Below are positions 14,115-16,051 of a stretch of DNA of 16,051 nt, piece after piece. Location: assembly GCA_050699055.1 (NCBI GenBank), contig JBOHCT010000088.1, positions 1-16,051 of the forward strand. Reading direction: 5' to 3'. This DNA is from JBOHCT01 sp050699055 (GTDB lineage Bacteria > Actinomycetota > Actinomycetes > Streptosporangiales > JBOHCT01). Every line of letters starts with the position of its first letter. The stretch's first letter is position 1. The notes beneath the pieces were generated by a model. It saw only the letters and a list, made by a program, of their open reading frames with translations. It was not told the origin of the DNA and searched no databases. Position numbers and translations under genes: made by a program.

Positions 14115-15383
14115 GTGGGCGACATCCTCGACGAGCTGGAGTGGCGAGGTCTGCTCGCCCAGTCCACCGACCCGGAGGCGCTGCGCAAGGCCTTGCATAC
14201 GGGGCCTGTCACGTTGTATTGCGGCTTCGACCCGACCGCGGCGAGCCTCCATGCCGGTCACCTCGCGCAGATCCTCACCCTGCTCCGGTTTCAACGCGCC
14301 GGTCACCGCCCGATCGCGCTGGTCGGTGGGGCGACCGGTCTCATCGGGGACCCGAGCTTCCGGTCGGTCGAGCGGGCCCTGAACGACGTCGCTACGGTCG
14401 AGGAATGGGTGCGTCGGATCGGGCGGCAACTCCAGAGGTTCTTCGACTTCGATTCTGGGCGTGCGATCCTCGCCGATAACCTCGACTGGACCCACGGCCT
14501 CTCCGCGATCGAGCTGCTCCGTGATGTCGGCAAACACTTCAGCGTCAACCAGATGCTGCAGAAGGAGTCCGTGCGCGCCCGTCTCGAGGGCCCGGGGATC
14601 AGCTTCACCGAGTTCAGCTACACGGTGCTCCAGGCGTACGACTACCTGCAGCTATACCGCAGGTACGGCTGCACGTTGCAGATCGGGGGCAGCGACCAAT
14701 GGGGCAACATCACGGCGGGTGCCGACCTCATTCGACGGGTAGCGGGAGTGACCGCCCACGCTCTCACGACGGCCCTGCTGACGAGGGACGACGGGTCGAA
14801 GTTCGGCAAGACGGCGGGCGGTGACAACATCTGGCTGGACGCCGAGCTCACGTCGCCGTACGCCTTCTATCAGTTCTGGATAGGCGCCGACGACCGCAAG
14901 GTCGGTACGTTCCTACGGGTCTTCAGCCTCCATGCCCCGGACGAGATCGAGGAGCTGGAGAAGCAGGTCGCGGAGCACCCGTCCGCGCGCGCGGCCCAGC
15001 GTGCCCTGGCCGCGGAGCTCACGACTCTGGTCCACGGTGCCGCCGAATGTGCGCGTGTGGAGCAGGCGAGCCGCGCCCTGTTCGGGCACGGCGCGCTCGA
15101 GGAACTGGACGAGCGGACAGTCGCGGCGGCGCTCGCCGAGGTGCCGCATACGACTGTCGGGCCGTCTGTCCCCCCGGTGGTGGAGCTCATGGTGCAGACC
15201 GGCCTCGCGGCGAGCAAGTCCGCCGCCCGCCGTACGGTCGCCGAAGGCGGCGCGTATCTCAACAATCGGAGGATCTCGGAGGCTGAGGCCCTCCCTACCG
15301 CGGACGATCTCCTGCATGGGAGGTTCCTCGTCCTGCGCCGAGGGAGAAGAGCGATCGCGGGTGTCGACGTCGTTCGCACGTAG
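14115..15383 (+). CDS. tyrS: Tyrosyl-tRNA synthetase
   Basis: Class I enzyme that charges tRNA-Tyr in the cytoplasm. 422 residues, normal for the TyrRS-B-like bacterial form. The HIGH motif is HAGH (H46-H49) after YCGFDPTAASL. The KMSKS loop is KFGKT (K229-T233) in DDGSKFGKTAGG, the usual bacterial variant. QIGGSDQWGNI is the tyrosine-binding region. The C-terminal S4 RNA-binding domain starts near residue 355 (VELMVQTGLAASKSAARR, then GGAYLNNRRI). The start GTG 14115 is supported by GGAGGA at 14100-14105 (9-base spacing) and by the typical opening GDILDELEWRG. An in-frame GTG at 14073, just after the mpg stop, lacks a ribosome binding site. No T-box is visible upstream. The rRNA operon follows. 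Confidence 0.97.
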   Translation: MGDILDELEWRGLLAQSTDPEALRKALHTGPVTLYCGFDPTAASLHAGHLAQILTLLRFQRAGHRPIALVGGATGLIGDPSFRSVERALNDVATVEEWVRRIGRQLQRFFDFDSGRAILADNLDWTHGLSAIELLRDVGKHFSVNQMLQKESVRARLEGPGISFTEFSYTVLQAYDYLQLYRRYGCTLQIGGSDQWGNITAGADLIRRVAGVTAHALTTALLTRDDGSKFGKTAGGDNIWLDAELTSPYAFYQFWIGADDRKVGTFLRVFSLHAPDEIEELEKQVAEHPSARAAQRALAAELTTLVHGAAECARVEQASRALFGHGALEELDERTVAAALAEVPHTTVGPSVPPVVELMVQTGLAASKSAARRTVAEGGAYLNNRRISEAEALPTADDLLHGRFLVLRRGRRAIAGVDVVRT

Positions 15384-15529
15384 GATCCGCGTCGTGCCTC
15401 GAGCGGTGTCGGGACAGCGGCGGGTGGGGGCCCAGAAGACAGGTGTATCCGTAGGTCGCGTCCAGAGCCGTTCGCCGGGGCGAGCCTGGTCGTGACGGTG
15501 TGGCGACGGGTCCGCCCCCGGTTCTGTCG
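15384..15529. other. Gap after tyrS
   Basis: About 146 bases with no supported gene. A 33-codon plus-strand frame (15394-15495) is arginine-rich and unsupported. No convincing terminator is visible unless the palindrome that follows at 15530-15545 plays that part. Confidence 0.6.
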
Positions 15530-15545
15530 TCGGCCGCGCGGCCGA
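15530..15545. promoter_or_regulatory. Perfect 16-bp palindrome upstream of rrn P1
   Basis: TCGGCCGCGCGGCCGA is an exact palindrome that ends one base before the -35 hexamer of the best rRNA promoter. It could be a regulator site or UP-like control position, or part of the tyrS terminator if folded as a hairpin. Its sequence gives no specific family assignment. Confidence 0.4.
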
Positions 15546-15546
15546 T

Positions 15547-15575
15547 TTGACGTCAGGCCCGGCGGTCCCTAGTGT
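15547..15575 (+). promoter_or_regulatory. rRNA operon promoter P1
   Basis: TTGACG (15547-15552) and TAGTGT (15570-15575) are separated by 17 bases, a good match to the major vegetative sigma factor and to actinobacterial rRNA promoters. Transcription would start near 15582, about 395 bases before 16S. Confidence 0.7.
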
Positions 15576-15688
15576 TCTCAATGCCTCGCCGACAGCGCTG
15601 GCCAAGGGCCAGTGTCCGGAAGGGCTCCCCGATCTCGACGAATCTGCGCTACGATGGTGCTGGTTGCCTGAGAGAGGGTGACCGGGAA

Positions 15689-15725
15689 GGTCTGGACCAC
15701 CGATTTGGTGGGGCCACATCAGACC
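15689..15725 (+). other. rRNA leader stem-loop 1
   Basis: Outer arms GGTCTG (15689-15694) and CAGACC (15720-15725) enclose an inner stem CCACC (15697-15701) / GGTGG (15707-15711) with a 5-base loop. It overlaps the -35 of candidate P2. Confidence 0.6.
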
Positions 15726-15733
15726 GGTAACAT
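15705..15733 (+). promoter_or_regulatory. Candidate rRNA operon promoter P2
   Basis: TTGGTG (15705-15710) and TAACAT (15728-15733) have 17-base spacing. The -35 is weak, and it lies inside the hairpin at 15689-15725, so transcription from P1 and use of P2 concern the same bases. Multiple tandem promoters are usual for actinobacterial rRNA operons. A further TACGAT at 15650-15655 could be a -10, but I find no -35 for it. Confidence 0.45.
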
Positions 15734-15748
15734 GGTCGAGCCCCGGGA

Positions 15749-15762
15749 GGGTCGAGAGACCC
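15749..15762 (+). other. rRNA leader stem-loop with GNRA loop, possible boxB-like element
   Basis: GGGTC and GACCC close a GAGA loop of the GNRA type. It lies 15 bases before boxA, the place where antitermination elements pair a hairpin with boxA. The boxB role is inferred. Confidence 0.5.
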
Positions 15763-15777
15763 GAACGGTGTGCGTCC

Positions 15778-15789
15778 GCTCCTTGAGAA
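15778..15789 (+). promoter_or_regulatory. boxA-like antitermination element
   Basis: GCTCCTTGAGAA resembles the Nus-factor boxA of rRNA leaders (E. coli GCTCTTTAACAA). The continuing GAACTCAACAG is the stretch typical of actinobacterial rRNA leaders. Confidence 0.65.
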
Positions 15790-15833
15790 CTCAACAGCGT
15801 GTCAAAAGCTAGCGTAAGACCCCCGTTTGTAGG

Positions 15834-15860
15834 ACGCGAGCTGCTTCGGCAGCGATGCGT
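15834..15860 (+). other. rRNA leader stem-loop with UUCG loop
   Basis: GCTGC (15840-15844) and GCAGC (15849-15853) close a TTCG tetraloop. Outer arms ACGC (15834-15837) and GCGT (15857-15860) extend the stem across a small internal loop. Confidence 0.6.
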
Positions 15861-15885
15861 TCTCCGACGGACAACGCTTCTGAAA

Positions 15886-15913
15886 GACGGGCGTGACCGA
15901 GGTTTCGCCCGTC
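15886..15913 (+). other. rRNA leader stem-loop, 8-bp stem
   Basis: GACGGGCG (15886-15893) pairs exactly with CGCCCGTC (15906-15913) around a 12-base loop. It is part of the pre-16S leader; a processing role is possible. Confidence 0.55.
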
Positions 15914-15940
15914 GGCCAGAACCAATCATCCAAGGTGTTA

Positions 15941-15967
15941 GCGACCCACGGTTCGCCGTGGTCTCGC
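15941..15967 (+). other. rRNA leader stem-loop next to 16S
   Basis: CCACGG and CCGTGG (15946-15961) close a TTCG loop, and GCGA (15941-15944) pairs with TCGC (15964-15967) outside. It ends ten bases before the expected 16S 5' end, so it may help fold or process the precursor. Confidence 0.6.
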
Positions 15968-15976
15968 CATAGACCT

Positions 15977-16051
<75 letters not shown>

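Noticed and set aside
14786..14821. KFGKT in place of KMSKS in TyrS as a defect
   Set aside because: KFGKT/S is the usual form of this motif in bacterial tyrosyl-tRNA synthetases, so it is not unusual.
15394..15495. 33-codon frame after tyrS
   Set aside because: Starts with GTG without a ribosome binding site, has a low-information arginine-rich composition, and lies in a gap before the rRNA promoter.

Overview
The window is a stretch of chromosome from a high-GC actinobacterium. The evidence is strong G/C bias in codon third positions, frequent GTG starts, genes joined by ATGA or GTGA overlaps, and the actinobacterial look of PheS, ArgR and the rRNA leader. The gene order pheS-pheT-argCJBDFRGH ... 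mpg-tyrS matches what I recall for actinobacteria, including Mycobacterium. A placement near Streptosporangiales/Thermomonosporaceae-like lineages is a guess; the 75 bases of 16S present cannot settle it.

Layout, all on the + strand unless noted. (1) 1-3275: end of pheS and all of pheT, the two subunits of phenylalanyl-tRNA synthetase, with overlapping stop and start. (2) 3276-3357: a short regulatory gap with a promoter-like pair and TGCAT half-sites that probably bind ArgR. (3) 3358-10445: a tightly packed arginine operon, argC-J-B-D-F-R-G. Two very small overlapping reading frames bridge argC and argJ. (4) 10446-10596: a 151-base leader with competing hairpins ahead of argH. (5) 10597-12021: argH, followed at once by a tandem repeat and GC hairpins that probably terminate transcription. 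(6) 12126-12362 (minus strand): a small unknown gene, divergent from a WYL-type regulator at 12439-13383. (7) 13433-15383: mpg (3-methyladenine DNA glycosylase) and tyrS (tyrosyl-tRNA synthetase). (8) 15384-16051: an rRNA operon control region with at least one good promoter, a boxA element, several leader hairpins and the first ~75 bases of 16S rRNA.

How the genes work together: ArgJ, B, C and D run the acetylated part of arginine synthesis, with ArgJ recycling the acetyl group. ArgF, G and H turn ornithine into citrulline, argininosuccinate and arginine. ArgR, encoded inside the operon, is the arginine-responsive repressor and probably acts at the site before argC. The flanking synthetases and rRNA operon are translation genes.

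I see no defence system, mobile element, CRISPR array or secondary-metabolite locus. This is largely an ordinary core region. The points worth a second look are small-scale: the mini-cistron ladder between argC and argJ, the switch-like leader of argH, the repeat block after argH, the small gene facing the WYL regulator, and the palindrome beside the rRNA promoter.
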